Assembly: GCA_945897515.1 (NCBI GenBank)
Contig: CAMDFO010000006.1
Span: 1-64,000, forward strand
From: Rhodoplanes serenus
GTDB lineage: Bacteria > Pseudomonadota > Alphaproteobacteria > Rhizobiales > Xanthobacteraceae
Direction of reading: 5' to 3'
DNA: 64,000 nt
A program made the position numbers and the translations under genes. Below are positions 8,025-19,317 of this stretch, piece after piece. Position 1 is the first letter of the stretch, and every line of letters begins with the position of its first letter. The notes beneath the pieces were generated by a model, which ran no database searches, was not told the DNA's origin, and was given only the letters and a program-made list of their open reading frames with translations.

Positions 8025-8441
8025 GTGGCTAAAAAACACGTCGTCGCCGCGGTGAGCGAAATCCCGCCGGGCGGCCGAAAGCTGGTCGAGGCGTCGGGAC
8101 GTTCGATCGTTGTGTTCAACCTCGGCGGCGAATTCTTCGCGCTCGGAAACAAATGCCCGCATCGCGGCGGCAGCCTGTGTCACGGCAGCCTCACCGGCCT
8201 CGTGGAATCCAGCGAGCCCGGCGAGTATCGCTACAGCCGGCGCGGCGAGATCATCCGCTGCCCTTGGCACTCCTGGGAGTTCGACATCCGCACCGGCAAG
8301 TCGTGGTGCGATCCGGAGACGGTGCGCGCCCGCCGGTTCGGGGTATCGGTGGAGAAGGGCGCGGTGCTGGTCGAAGGCCCCTATGTGGCAGAAACCTTTC
8401 CGGTGATGATCGAGGATGATTACGTCGTCGTCGAAGCATGA
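8025..8441 (+). CDS. Rieske [2Fe-2S] ferredoxin
   Basis: 138 residues from GTG 8025, which has GTGAGGA directly upstream. An in-frame ATG at 7959 would place 22 residues inside the palindromic repeat and is rejected. The Rieske cluster motifs are complete: CPHRGG with the paired box CPWHSWEF about 40 residues later, giving the two Cys and two His ligands. The rest is the small beta-sandwich expected of soluble ferredoxins that feed Rieske oxygenases. No reductase or oxygenase alpha subunit lies nearby, so the partner is unknown. Confidence 0.9.
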   Translation: MAKKHVVAAVSEIPPGGRKLVEASGRSIVVFNLGGEFFALGNKCPHRGGSLCHGSLTGLVESSEPGEYRYSRRGEIIRCPWHSWEFDIRTGKSWCDPETVRARRFGVSVEKGAVLVEGPYVAETFPVMIEDDYVVVEA

Positions 8442-8465
8442 TCCGACATCGCCAAAGCATGAGCC

Positions 8466-8660
8466 ATGAGCGCCCAAAACGGCCGTGAGGTGTTGTTCGA
8501 GTTCCAGGTGATCGGTGCGACCGTGAAGGTCACCGCCATCGACAGCGTGACCGCGACCGAAGTGTCGATCATGGGCCCGGCCAGCGCCTCGCGCGCCGAT
8601 CTGCAGCGGGTGGCCTTGGCGAAGCTGAAGGCCCGGCTGGCTCGCGACCAGACCCGGTAA
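8466..8660 (+). CDS. Small conserved protein of unknown function upstream of glyA
   Basis: 64 residues beginning MSAQNGREVLFEFQVIG and containing KVTAIDSVTATEVSIMGPA. A short protein of this pattern is commonly found just upstream of glyA in Rhizobiales (I recall it as DUF6898; family number not verified). The composition suggests a small soluble alpha/beta fold, with no signal peptide or membrane segment. It starts 24 bases after the Rieske stop, and glyA starts 101 bases downstream. Codon use matches the neighbours, which supports it as a real gene. Confidence 0.7.
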   Translation: MSAQNGREVLFEFQVIGATVKVTAIDSVTATEVSIMGPASASRADLQRVALAKLKARLARDQTR

Positions 8661-8761
8661 GCAACGGATAACGCTAGATATTGCGGCCTGTGGTCAGCGC
8701 CCGCGCCAGCCTTGGCGGTTCCGGCCCGATATGGTAGGCCAAACCACGCCCGGAGATTGCA

Positions 8762-10069
8762 ATGTCAGCCACGGAATCCTCCGCGAAATCCAACGCGGAT
8801 AACGTCTTTACGGCCTCGCTTGCCGACGCCGACCCCGAGATCGCCGAAGTGGTCCGGCTCGAACTCGGCCGTCAGCGCGACGAGATCGAGCTGATCGCCT
8901 CGGAGAACATCGTCAGTCGCGCCGTGCTTGAAGCGCAGGGCTCCGTTCTGACGAACAAATACGCGGAAGGTCTGCCTGGGCGGCGCTATTACGGCGGCTG
9001 CCAGTATGTCGATGTCGCCGAGAACCTGGCGCTCGACCGGGTCAAGAAGCTGTTCGGCGCGGGCTTCGCCAACGTGCAGCCGCATTCCGGCGCGCAGGCC
9101 AATGCCGCGGCCTTCATGGCGCTGATGGCGCCGGGCGATACCTTCATGGGCCTGAATCTGGCCGCCGGCGGGCATCTGACCCACGGCTCGCCGGTCAACA
9201 TGTCCGGCAAGTGGTTCAAGGTGGTGCCCTACGGCGTGCGCCGCGATGACCACCGCATCGACATGGATGAGGTCCGCAAGCTTGCGGAGGAGCATAAGCC
9301 GAAAGTGATTGTCGCGGGCGGCTCGGCCTATCCCCGCATCATCGACTTCCGCGGCTTCCGCGAGATCGCCGACAGCGTTGGCGCCAAGCTGATGGTCGAC
9401 ATGGCGCATTTCGCCGGCCTGGTGGCGGGCGGGGTGCATCCGAGCCCGATCCCGCACGCCCATGTCGTGACCTCGACCACCCACAAAACGCTCCGAGGTC
9501 CCCGGGGCGGCTTCGTCCTCACCAACGACGCGGAGCTGGCGAAAAAGATCAATTCCGCAGTTTTCCCGGGGATGCAGGGCGGTCCGCTGATGCACGTGAT
9601 CGCCGCCAAGGCGGTGGCGTTCGGCGAGGCGCTGCGGCCATCCTTCAAGCTTTACGCGAAGAATGTCGCGGAAAACGCGAAGGCTCTCGCCGAAGTCCTT
9701 AAGGCAAAAGGATTAGATATCGTTTCCGGTGGCACCGACACCCATCTGATGCTGGTCGATCTGCGTCCTAAAAAGCTCACCGGCAAGGTCGCCGACGTGG
9801 CGCTCGGACGGGCCCATATCACCTGCAACAAGAACGGCATCCCGTTCGATCCGGAAAAGCCCATGGTCACGTCCGGCATCCGGCTCGGCACGCCGGCCGG
9901 CACCTCGCGCGGCTTTGGCATCGCCGAGTTCCGTCATATCGGCGATCTGATCGTGGAGGTGCTCGACGCGCTGTCGGCGAAGGGCGTGGAAGAAGACGAG
10001 GAAGTCGAGGCGGCCGTGCGCGAGAAGGTCAAGCGGTTGCTGTCCCGGTTCCCGATCTATCCGGATTAG
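8762..10069 (+). CDS. glyA: Serine hydroxymethyltransferase
   Basis: 435 residues, full length. It is a PLP enzyme interconverting serine plus tetrahydrofolate with glycine plus 5,10-methylene-tetrahydrofolate, the main source of one-carbon units in the cytosol. The motif [13 protein letters not shown] carries the PLP lysine (K242). [10 protein letters not shown] near residue 40 and the glycine-rich [14 protein letters not shown] are typical. It heads a run glyA-nrdR-ribD-ribE-ribH-nusB-thiL on one strand with short gaps, an order conserved in many alphaproteobacteria. No riboswitch was recognised in the 101 bases upstream. Confidence 0.97.
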   Translation: MSATESSAKSNADNVFTASLADADPEIAEVVRLELGRQRDEIELIASENIVSRAVLEAQGSVLTNKYAEGLPGRRYYGGCQYVDVAENLALDRVKKLFGAGFANVQPHSGAQANAAAFMALMAPGDTFMGLNLAAGGHLTHGSPVNMSGKWFKVVPYGVRRDDHRIDMDEVRKLAEEHKPKVIVAGGSAYPRIIDFRGFREIADSVGAKLMVDMAHFAGLVAGGVHPSPIPHAHVVTSTTHKTLRGPRGGFVLTNDAELAKKINSAVFPGMQGGPLMHVIAAKAVAFGEALRPSFKLYAKNVAENAKALAEVLKAKGLDIVSGGTDTHLMLVDLRPKKLTGKVADVALGRAHITCNKNGIPFDPEKPMVTSGIRLGTPAGTSRGFGIAEFRHIGDLIVEVLDALSAKGVEEDEEVEAAVREKVKRLLSRFPIYPD

Positions 10070-10089
10070 GAACGGGCTTAGGGGGGCGA

Positions 10090-10575
10090 ATGCGCTGTCC
10101 GAGTTGCGCCAGCCTGGATACCCAGGTGAAGGATTCCAGACCGACTGAGGATTCGGCTGCGATCCGCCGCCGCCGGGTATGCTTGTCCTGCAATTTCCGC
10201 TTCACCACCTTCGAGCGCGTGCAGTTGCGCGAGTTGGTGGTGATCAAGCGCAACGGCCGGCGGGTGCCGTTCGACCGCGACAAGCTGGCGCGCTCGATCC
10301 AGATTTCGCTGCGCAAGCGTCCGGTGGAGCCGGAGCGGGTCGAGCAGTTCGTCTCCAAGATCGTGCGCGAGCTGGAAAGCATAGGCGAGAGCGAAGTGTC
10401 CTCCGAAACCATCGGCGAGATGGTCATGGAGCATTTGCGCGGGCTTGACGACGTCGCCTACGTGCGCTTCGCTTCGGTCTATCGCAACTTCCGCGAGCCC
10501 AAGGACTTCGAGACGGCGCTCGCCGAACTGTCCGGCGAGGACGAGGGCAAGCCCGCCGCCAACGCGCGAAAATGA
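10090..10575 (+). CDS. nrdR: Transcriptional repressor of ribonucleotide reductase genes
   Basis: 161 residues. The N-terminal zinc ribbon has two Cys pairs (MRCPSCA... and VCLSCNFRF). It is followed by an ATP-cone domain at about residues 45-140 ([21 protein letters not shown]). NrdR senses ATP/dATP and represses nrd operons through NrdR boxes. ATG 10090 follows a G-rich stretch (ggggggcg) that can act as ribosome binding site. The stop overlaps the ribD start (ATGA at 10572-10575), so the two are translationally coupled, and glyA ends 20 bases upstream. Confidence 0.96.
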   Translation: MRCPSCASLDTQVKDSRPTEDSAAIRRRRVCLSCNFRFTTFERVQLRELVVIKRNGRRVPFDRDKLARSIQISLRKRPVEPERVEQFVSKIVRELESIGESEVSSETIGEMVMEHLRGLDDVAYVRFASVYRNFREPKDFETALAELSGEDEGKPAANARK

Positions 10576-11702
10576 GCACCGCTGCCGCACCACCTCTGGT
10601 GCAGGCCGACCCGGCGCAGGATCAACGATTCATGCAGCTTGCGCTCGCGCTCGGCCGCCGCGGGCTCGGGCGCACCTGGCCCAATCCGGCGGTCGGCGCC
10701 GTGGTGGTCAAAGACGGCCAGATCCTCGGCCGCGGCTGGACCCAGCCCGGCGGCCGCCCGCACGCCGAGACCGAGGCGCTCAAGCGCGCCGGCCGGGCCG
10801 CACGCGGCGGCACGCTCTATGTGACGCTCGAACCCTGCTCGCATCACGGCAAGACGCCGCCTTGCGTCGATGCCATCATCCGGGCTGGCATCGCGCGCGT
10901 GGTGTCGGCTTATGACGACCCCAATCCCGAGGTGGCAGGGCAGGGGTATGCCAAGCTGCGCGAGCGCGGCATCGGGGTCGAGACTGGGCTCGGTGCCGAA
11001 GAAGCTGCGCGAACTCACGTCGGCCATGTCCGCCGGATGCAGGACGGCCGCCCGCATGTGCTGCTGAAGCTGGCGGTGACGGCCGACGGCAAAGCCGGCG
11101 CATCGGGCCGGCGGCCGATCGAGATCACCGGCGCAGAGGCGCGCCGGCACGTCCACCTGATGCGGGCGCGCTCCGATGCGATCCTGGTCGGCATCGGAAC
11201 CGTTCTGGCGGACGATCCATTGCTGAATTGCCGGCTCCCCGGCATGACTCCGCAGTCGCCGGTCCGAGTCGTGCTCGACGCACGTCTGCGGATTCCATTG
11301 TCGACCGCGGTGATAGCCACCGCTACCGAAACGCCGACCTGGGTGTTCGCGGCGCCGGCAGCTTCGGCGATGTCGGAGGAGTTTCTGCGGACCAAGGGCG
11401 TCGAGGTGTTCCGGGTGGCGGCAGAGCAAGGCCGGCTCGACGTGACGCAAGTGTTGAAAGTTCTGGCCGAGCGCGGCATCACACGCCTGATGGTCGAGGG
11501 CGGTCCGACGGTTGCCGCGGCGTTCGTGCAGGCCGATCTGGTGGACGAGGTCGCGCTGTTTCGTTCTCCCAACGAGATGGGCGAGGGCATCGACGCGCTG
11601 GAAGGCCTGCCGCTCACGGCGCTGACGAACTCGCCCAAGCTACGGTCGTTGGCTTCGGCGGCGATCGGTCCCGATACTCTTCAAATGTACGAACGAGCGT
11701 AA
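10572..11702 (+). CDS. ribD: Bifunctional riboflavin deaminase/reductase
   Basis: 376 residues carrying the second and third steps of riboflavin synthesis from GTP. The deaminase half (about 1-150) has the zinc site HAETEAL and [13 protein letters not shown]. The reductase half (about 155-370) includes [24 protein letters not shown] and [11 protein letters not shown]. It starts inside the nrdR stop codon and its own stop abuts the next start (11703), so ribD and ribE are probably translated in coupled fashion. Length is normal for the fused enzyme. Confidence 0.96.
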   Translation: MSTAAAPPLVQADPAQDQRFMQLALALGRRGLGRTWPNPAVGAVVVKDGQILGRGWTQPGGRPHAETEALKRAGRAARGGTLYVTLEPCSHHGKTPPCVDAIIRAGIARVVSAYDDPNPEVAGQGYAKLRERGIGVETGLGAEEAARTHVGHVRRMQDGRPHVLLKLAVTADGKAGASGRRPIEITGAEARRHVHLMRARSDAILVGIGTVLADDPLLNCRLPGMTPQSPVRVVLDARLRIPLSTAVIATATETPTWVFAAPAASAMSEEFLRTKGVEVFRVAAEQGRLDVTQVLKVLAERGITRLMVEGGPTVAAAFVQADLVDEVALFRSPNEMGEGIDALEGLPLTALTNSPKLRSLASAAIGPDTLQMYERA

Positions 11703-12308
11703 ATGTTCACCGGGATTACCACCGATATTGGCGAAGTCCTGACCGTCGATGCGCAGGGCGAAGGGCTGCACCGGCTCAAGATCGCCTGCGCCTATCCGCG
11801 TGACTCGATCGCACTTGGCGCCTCGATCGCGTGCTCGGGCGTCTGCCTCACGGTCACGGACACCGGCGAGACCAACAGCCGCACCTGGTTCGCCGTCGAT
11901 GCCGCGGCCGAAACGCTTGCGGTCACCACGGCCGGCCGCTGGCGGTCCGGCACGCGGCTCAATCTCGAACGGGCGTTGAAAATCGGCGACGAGCTCGGCG
12001 GTCACATCGTCGCCGGCCATGCCGACGGCATCGCCGAGCTGGTGACACGCGAGGACCTGCCGGAAACGGCGCGGTTGGTGCTGCGCGCCTCGGCTCCGTT
12101 GATGCGCTTTGTCGCCCAGAAGGGCTCGGTCGCGCTCGATGGCGTATCGCTGACGGTGAACGACGTGACGCGAGACACGTTCTCGGTGCTGATCATTCCG
12201 CACACCATGACAGTCACGACCTTGGGCGCGATCAAGGCCGGCGATGCGCTCAATCTCGAGGTCGATCTGATGGCGCGTTACGCGGCACGGCTGATGGAGA
12301 CGCGGTAA
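11703..12308 (+). CDS. ribE: Riboflavin synthase, alpha subunit
   Basis: 201 residues with the two repeated lumazine-binding barrels typical of the family. The first begins MFTGITTDIGEV and has ACSGVCLTV. The second has HIVAGHADGIAE and VALDGVSLTVN. It dismutates two 6,7-dimethyl-8-ribityllumazine molecules to riboflavin. It abuts ribD with no gap and is followed by ribH 55 bases later. Naming differs between species (ribC or ribE). Confidence 0.95.
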   Translation: MFTGITTDIGEVLTVDAQGEGLHRLKIACAYPRDSIALGASIACSGVCLTVTDTGETNSRTWFAVDAAAETLAVTTAGRWRSGTRLNLERALKIGDELGGHIVAGHADGIAELVTREDLPETARLVLRASAPLMRFVAQKGSVALDGVSLTVNDVTRDTFSVLIIPHTMTVTTLGAIKAGDALNLEVDLMARYAARLMETR

Positions 12309-12363
12309 CGGGCTTGTTCGCAGGCGTGGCGCTTGTTACTGACGCGCTCACGGAGAACAGTTC

Positions 12364-12855
12364 ATGGCCGCGCCAAAGAGAAAAACCAGCAAACCAGCCA
12401 AACAACCCGCGGGCGCACGCATCCTCGTGGTCGAGGCGCGTTTCTACAGCGAAATTTCCGATGCCCTGCTCGCCGGAGCCGCCAAGGTGCTCGACGAGGC
12501 CAAGGCCAGTTGGGACAGCATCACCGTACCCGGTGCGCTCGAAGTGGCGCCGGCCATCGCGATTGCCATCGATGCCGCCGTCCGGGAGAAAAAGCCGTAC
12601 GAGGGCGCGGTCGCGCTCGGCTGCGTGATCCAGGGCGAGACCTTCCATTTCGACATCGTGGCGATGCAGTCTGCGCGCGCGCTGAGCGACCTGTCGGTTT
12701 CGCTGCGGCTGCCGATTGGCAACGGCATTCTTACCGTGGACAACGAGTCGCAGGCCTGGGCGCGCGCCCGGCTGACTGAGGGCGACAAGGGCGGCGATGC
12801 CGCGCGCGCCGCGCTTGCGCTGGTCGAGATCAAGCGCCAGCGCGGCAAGCGCTAG
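12364..12855 (+). CDS. ribH: 6,7-dimethyl-8-ribityllumazine synthase
   Basis: 163 residues. After a basic, Ala/Lys-rich tail of about 18 residues comes the lumazine synthase core: [43 protein letters not shown] and [13 protein letters not shown]. It condenses a ribityl-aminouracil with dihydroxybutanone phosphate and normally forms icosahedral or decameric assemblies. The 55-base gap before it is too short to hold an FMN riboswitch, and none was seen. The nusB start lies five bases beyond the stop. Confidence 0.95.
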   Translation: MAAPKRKTSKPAKQPAGARILVVEARFYSEISDALLAGAAKVLDEAKASWDSITVPGALEVAPAIAIAIDAAVREKKPYEGAVALGCVIQGETFHFDIVAMQSARALSDLSVSLRLPIGNGILTVDNESQAWARARLTEGDKGGDAARAALALVEIKRQRGKR

Positions 12856-12859
12856 CCGC

Positions 12860-13351
12860 ATGGCGAAGGCGGCTGCACCGAAAGACGGACGCCGCGCCAA
12901 TCGCCGGGGCGCTGCACGGCTTGCGGCCGTGCAGGCGCTGTATCAGATGGATCTCGCGTCGACACCGTTGAACGAAATCCTGGCCGAGTTCGAAAGCCAT
13001 TGGATCGGCCGTGAGGTCGAGGGCGAGCAATACCTTCCCGCCGAAGCGGCACATTTCCGCGCGGTGGTTACCGGCGTGGTGGACGACCAGCGCAGGCTCG
13101 ACCCGATGATCGACGATGCACTGTCGCGCGGCTGGCCGCTTAAGCGCATCGAGACCGTGCTGCGCGCCATCCTTCGCGCCGGGACCTATGAGCTTGACCG
13201 CAAGCGCGACGTGCCGGCGCGTGTCGTGGTGTCGGAATATGTCGACGTGGCGCACGCCTTCGTCGATCGCGACGAGACCGGCATGGTCAATGCGGTGCTC
13301 GATCAGATCGCGCGGCAGTTGCGCGCCGAAGAGTTCGGCGCAAGCGGGTGA
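12860..13351 (+). CDS. nusB: Transcription antitermination factor NusB
   Basis: 163 residues from ATG 12860 (MAKAAAPKDGRRANRRGAAR), chosen because it lies just after the ribH stop and matches the family's basic N-terminus; the frame is open further upstream. The all-helical NusB core includes RLAAVQALYQMDL, VDDQRRLDPMIDDAL, ETVLRAILRAGTYEL and VSEYVDVAHAF. With NusE (S10) it binds boxA RNA to support rRNA antitermination. Placement directly after ribH is a classical bacterial arrangement. Confidence 0.95.
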   Translation: MAKAAAPKDGRRANRRGAARLAAVQALYQMDLASTPLNEILAEFESHWIGREVEGEQYLPAEAAHFRAVVTGVVDDQRRLDPMIDDALSRGWPLKRIETVLRAILRAGTYELDRKRDVPARVVVSEYVDVAHAFVDRDETGMVNAVLDQIARQLRAEEFGASG

Positions 13352-13355
13352 TGCC

Positions 13356-14357
13356 TTGGCCAAGCGTCGATCAGCAGCGCATTCGGGTGAAGATCGACTG
13401 ATCGCGCGCTATTTCAAGCCGATCGCGCGCCATCCCGGCGCGCTTGGGCTGGTCGACGACGCCGCATCCTTTACGCCCCCGCCGGGCCACGATCTGGTAT
13501 TGACCGCGGACGCTATCGTCGGCGGCGTGCACTTTTTTGCCGATGATCCCGCCGATGCGATCGCGCGCAAGGCGCTGCGCGTCAACCTGTCCGATCTCGT
13601 TGCCAAGGGCGCCAAGCCCGCGGGTTTCCTGGTGTCTCTCGCTCTGCCCAAAAGCGCGGGGGATTCCTGGCTGAAGGCCTTCGCACGGGGGCTCAAGGCG
13701 GATGCCGAGAGATACGAATGTCCGCTGCTCGGCGGCGACACGGTGCGCACGCCGGGTCCGTTGATGGTTTCGGTCGCTGCGTTCGGGACCTTGCCGGAAG
13801 GCGCGATGGTCCGCCGCACCGGCGCGCGGATCGGTGACCGGGTGTTCGTTACCGGCACCATCGGCGACGCCGCGCTCGGGCTGAAGCTGCGCGATACGGC
13901 CTCGAAGCGATGGAAGCTATCGCCGAAAATGCGGAAGCATCTGGCGACCCGTTACCTCGTGCCCGAGCCGCGCAGCGCTCTCGCCACGGCCGTTAGGAAC
14001 CACGCCACCGCGGCAATGGACGTCTCTGATGGTCTGGCCGGCGACTTGGCCAAGCTCTGCCGTGCATCTGGTATCGCAGCGGAGATCGAGGTGGGTTGTG
14101 TGCCGTTATCCCCGGCGGCGAGGGCCGCGCTTGCCGCCGATCCAAAGCTGATCGAAACCATTTTCGGCGGAGGTGACGACTACGAGATCGTCTGCACCGT
14201 TCGACCGACTGCGATCGACACATTCCAAGCGGCGGCGGAAGCAGCGGGCGTACCGGTGACCGAAATCGGCCGCATCGTGCGTGGCAGCGGCGCAGACTTT
14301 CTGCGCCCGGACGGCAAGCCAATTAAATTTGCCCGCGCCTCATTCAGCCACTTTTGA
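13356..14357 (+). CDS. thiL: Thiamine-monophosphate kinase
   Basis: 333 residues if started at TTG 13356, four bases after the nusB stop; no better ATG or GTG is in frame before the conserved GEDRLIARYFKP segment. It is an AIR-synthase-fold kinase using ATP to make thiamine diphosphate. Landmarks are GLVDDAA, LTADAIVGGVHF, the Mg-binding LLGGDTVRTPGP, MDVSDGLAGDLAKL and FGGGDDYEIVC. The rare start codon may lower its yield relative to nusB. It is the last gene of the glyA-to-thiL run. Confidence 0.93.
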   Translation: MAKRRSAAHSGEDRLIARYFKPIARHPGALGLVDDAASFTPPPGHDLVLTADAIVGGVHFFADDPADAIARKALRVNLSDLVAKGAKPAGFLVSLALPKSAGDSWLKAFARGLKADAERYECPLLGGDTVRTPGPLMVSVAAFGTLPEGAMVRRTGARIGDRVFVTGTIGDAALGLKLRDTASKRWKLSPKMRKHLATRYLVPEPRSALATAVRNHATAAMDVSDGLAGDLAKLCRASGIAAEIEVGCVPLSPAARAALAADPKLIETIFGGGDDYEIVCTVRPTAIDTFQAAAEAAGVPVTEIGRIVRGSGADFLRPDGKPIKFARASFSHF

Positions 14358-14407
14358 AGGCTTCCGCCGCGCTATAATGTCCCGGACAAAGGGGTCGAGG
14401 ACATTCC

Positions 14408-15643
14408 ATGCACGACATTACGGCCATCGCTGCTGCCATGCCGGGTTCGACGCGGAGCCCTAATTTCCTCAAGAATCAGCGCTGGTTTCCGACCATTTAT
14501 GACCTGCGCCGGGGTTCCGCGCGCCGACTGCCGCATTTCGCATACGAGTACGGCGACGGCGGCGCAGGTGACGACACCGGCATCAAGCACAACTGGGCCG
14601 CGCTCGACGCAATCGAGATGATACCGCGCTATGGCGTGATGCCGAGCCTGCCGCCGGTCGGCGTCGAGCTTTTTGGCCGGCGCTACCGCGCGCCGCTCGG
14701 CGTTGCCCCGATGGGCAGCCCGATCGTGGTTTGGCCGGGTGCCGACAAGCTACTCGCGAAGGCGGCGCAGCGGGCGAGGGTGCCCTATACGCTCGGCGTG
14801 GCCGGTGGCGCCACCATCGAGGAAATCGCCGAGATCGCGCCGGACGTGTTCTGGCTGCAGATCTACCGCTTTGCCAAGAACGACCATGCCATCGGCTTCG
14901 ACCTGGTGAAGCGCGCGGACGTGGCCGGCGCGCATGTGCTCATGCTCACGCTTGATGTGCCGGTGCGCACCGTGCGCTCGCGCGAGGTGAAAGTCGGTAT
15001 GGGCGGCGGTGGTATCTTCAAGCCGGACTGGCGCATGGTCGCCGGCATGTTCAAGTGCCCGAGCTGGGCGTTCGCGATGCGGCGGCAGGGCTTGCCGCGC
15101 TTTGCCAACATCCAGCCCTATGCCGGCGCAAACGCCGGGCTGAACGACACCATCCGGTTCGCGCGCACGGAAATGGGCGGAGCATTTTCCTGGGACGAGG
15201 TGGCGCGCTATCGCGACAAGTGGAAGAAGCCGATGGTGTTGAAGGGGCTTCTGCATCCGGCCGATGCCGAGAAGGCGGTTGCCCTCGGCGTCGACGGCAT
15301 TCTGGTGTCCAACCACGGCGGCCGTCAGATCGAGGCGCTGCCGCCGCCGATCGATTGCGTGCCGGCGATCGTCAAGGCTGTGGGCGGCCGGGCGACCATC
15401 CTGTTCGATTCCGGCGTTCGGAGCGGCACCGACGTGGCGCGGGCGCTGGCGCTCGGGGCTGACGCGGCGCTGGCCGGCAAGGCGTTCCTCTGGGGCCTGG
15501 GAGCCCTGGGCTCGGACGGACCCGGCCACGTCATCGATCTGTTCATCGACGAGCTGCAATCCGCGCTGGGGCAGATAGGGGCGCTCAGCCCGGCGGAAGC
15601 GCGAAATGTCATGACGCGGCACCCGGGCGCGCTGCACTTCTGA
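14408..15643 (+). CDS. FMN-dependent alpha-hydroxy-acid dehydrogenase/oxidase
   Basis: 411 residues with the glycolate oxidase/L-lactate dehydrogenase (LldD) TIM barrel. It has APLGVAPMGSP, LTLDVPVRTVRSREVK, KGLLHPADAEKAVALGVDGILVSNHGGRQIE with the catalytic His in NHGGRQ, and FDSGVRSGTDVARALALGADAALAGKAFLWG for FMN phosphate binding. The substrate could be lactate, glycolate, mandelate or a related acid; the sequence does not settle which. It lies 50 bases after thiL with its own spacing and is followed by an MFS carrier, a plausible uptake partner. Confidence 0.88.
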   Translation: MHDITAIAAAMPGSTRSPNFLKNQRWFPTIYDLRRGSARRLPHFAYEYGDGGAGDDTGIKHNWAALDAIEMIPRYGVMPSLPPVGVELFGRRYRAPLGVAPMGSPIVVWPGADKLLAKAAQRARVPYTLGVAGGATIEEIAEIAPDVFWLQIYRFAKNDHAIGFDLVKRADVAGAHVLMLTLDVPVRTVRSREVKVGMGGGGIFKPDWRMVAGMFKCPSWAFAMRRQGLPRFANIQPYAGANAGLNDTIRFARTEMGGAFSWDEVARYRDKWKKPMVLKGLLHPADAEKAVALGVDGILVSNHGGRQIEALPPPIDCVPAIVKAVGGRATILFDSGVRSGTDVARALALGADAALAGKAFLWGLGALGSDGPGHVIDLFIDELQSALGQIGALSPAEARNVMTRHPGALHF

Positions 15644-15725
15644 CCTGCGTTGCCGGCAGTGGCAAATCCCTGAGGCGGCCTGTAGAAGGGCCGACTCAGG
15701 ACCCCTTTGGCGTCAGGACCTTTCG

Positions 15726-16949
15726 ATGTCGGCCGTCGCCGAAGCCGCCCCGCACCTCATCGACGATCGCCTCGCCAAGCGAAACGCGCTGCTGCTGGCG
15801 GTCACGCAGGCGCTCGCGGGCGGCAACAACGCGGTGATCATATCCACCGGCGGCATTGTCGGCGCCATGTTGGCGCCCGATCGCAGCATGGCGACGCTGT
15901 CGATCACGATGATGGTGGTCGGGACATGGCTCGGCACGCTGCCGGTCGGGTATCTCGCCGCCCGGTACGGCCGGCGCTTCGCATTGCAATCGGGCACGGC
16001 GGCCGGCGTCCTATCGGGCATCATTGCCTGCATCGCCGTGCTGCAGGGCTCGTTCTGGCTGTTCTGCCTGGCCGCCTTCTGCGGCGGCTTCTATTCGGCG
16101 GGGCACCATTCGTATCGCTTCGCCGCGACCGATACCGCAAGCGCGGCATTCCGGCCGAAGGCCATATCGATGGTGCTGATGGGCGGCATCGTGGCCGCGC
16201 TGATTGGGGCAAACCTGGTCATCACCACCAAGGACCTCTGGCAGCCCTACCTGTTCGCAGCGACCTACATCGGTCAGTCGGTGCTTGCGCTGCTGGCCGG
16301 TGTCACGCTGATCTTTCTCAAAATTCCAGGCACGGTTTCGAAGAAAAATGCTGCCGGTGCGGGCGGCCGTCCACTGATGGAGATTGCGCGCCAGCCGCGT
16401 TTCATCGTCGCTGTGGTCTGCGGCGTCGCGTCCTACATGCTGATGAACCTGATGATGACCTCGGCGCCGCTGGCCATGGTCGATTGCGGTCATTCCGTCA
16501 CGGAGGCGACGCTCGGCACCCAATGGCACATGCTCGGCATGTTCCTGCCGAGCTTCATCACCGGCAGCTTGATCGTGCGCTATGGGGTCAATCGAATCGT
16601 CATGATTGGGCTCGGGCTGATCATGCTCAGCGCCGTGGTGGGTCTTTCGGGCATCACGGTCGCGCATTTCTGGATCGCCGTGACGATGATCGGGGTCGGC
16701 TGGAACTTCGCCTTCATCGGGGCGACCACCATCGTGACCGAATGCCACCGCCCGGAAGAACGCTATCGGGTCCAGTCGTTCAACGATTTCCTGATCTTCG
16801 GCACTATGGCGATCGGTTCGTTCTCCTCGGGAGCGCTGCTGGCGTCGGTCGGCTGGGTTGCGGTCAATGGCGTGGTGTTTCCGCTGGTCCTGGTCGCGGG
16901 GGCGCTCCTGATCTGGCACAACCTGCGCGAACGGCGGCTGGCTGCCTGA
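15726..16949 (+). CDS. Major facilitator superfamily transporter
   Basis: 407 residues with about twelve hydrophobic segments and the MFS loop 2-3 pattern LPVGYLAARYGRR near residue 80. A central cytoplasmic loop (KIPGTVSKKNAAGAGGRP) separates the halves. It ends in a basic tail (REERLAA-like). Substrate unknown. It sits 82 bases after the hydroxyacid oxidase on the same strand and may take up that enzyme's substrate, but this rests on adjacency alone. Confidence 0.85.
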   Translation: MSAVAEAAPHLIDDRLAKRNALLLAVTQALAGGNNAVIISTGGIVGAMLAPDRSMATLSITMMVVGTWLGTLPVGYLAARYGRRFALQSGTAAGVLSGIIACIAVLQGSFWLFCLAAFCGGFYSAGHHSYRFAATDTASAAFRPKAISMVLMGGIVAALIGANLVITTKDLWQPYLFAATYIGQSVLALLAGVTLIFLKIPGTVSKKNAAGAGGRPLMEIARQPRFIVAVVCGVASYMLMNLMMTSAPLAMVDCGHSVTEATLGTQWHMLGMFLPSFITGSLIVRYGVNRIVMIGLGLIMLSAVVGLSGITVAHFWIAVTMIGVGWNFAFIGATTIVTECHRPEERYRVQSFNDFLIFGTMAIGSFSSGALLASVGWVAVNGVVFPLVLVAGALLIWHNLRERRLAA

Positions 16950-17116
16950 GACACTCAGTTTTCTTGCCGATTTTTCTGCACAAATCCCGCGATTGGGGCC
17001 TGTGCGGTTGCGTCTGTTGATGCTTTTTGGCTATATCCGCGCCACTTTCAGCCGGGGGAGGCCTCCTCGGCTCACAGCACGAGGCCCACTCGGCTTCCAG
17101 CACAATTGAGGATTCC

Positions 17117-19246
<2,130 letters not shown>

Positions 19247-19267
19247 GCCGCGCAAAAGCTAGACTTG

Positions 19268-19306
19268 CGGCCGGCTCCCCCCTTGGGAGGCCGGCCGTTT
19301 GTTTTT
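19268..19306 (+). terminator. Rho-independent terminator after hppA
   Basis: Stem CGGCCGG-CTCCC pairs with GGGAG-GCCGGCCG around a CCCTT loop and is followed by TTTGTTTTT. It starts 22 bases after the hppA stop and separates it from the TctC gene, whose ribosome binding site overlaps the T-run. Confidence 0.9.
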
Positions 19307-19317
19307 GGGAGGATGCC

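Noticed and set aside
12309-12363. FMN riboswitch upstream of ribH
   Set aside because: The gap is only 55 bases, too short for the RFN element, and has no matching stems.
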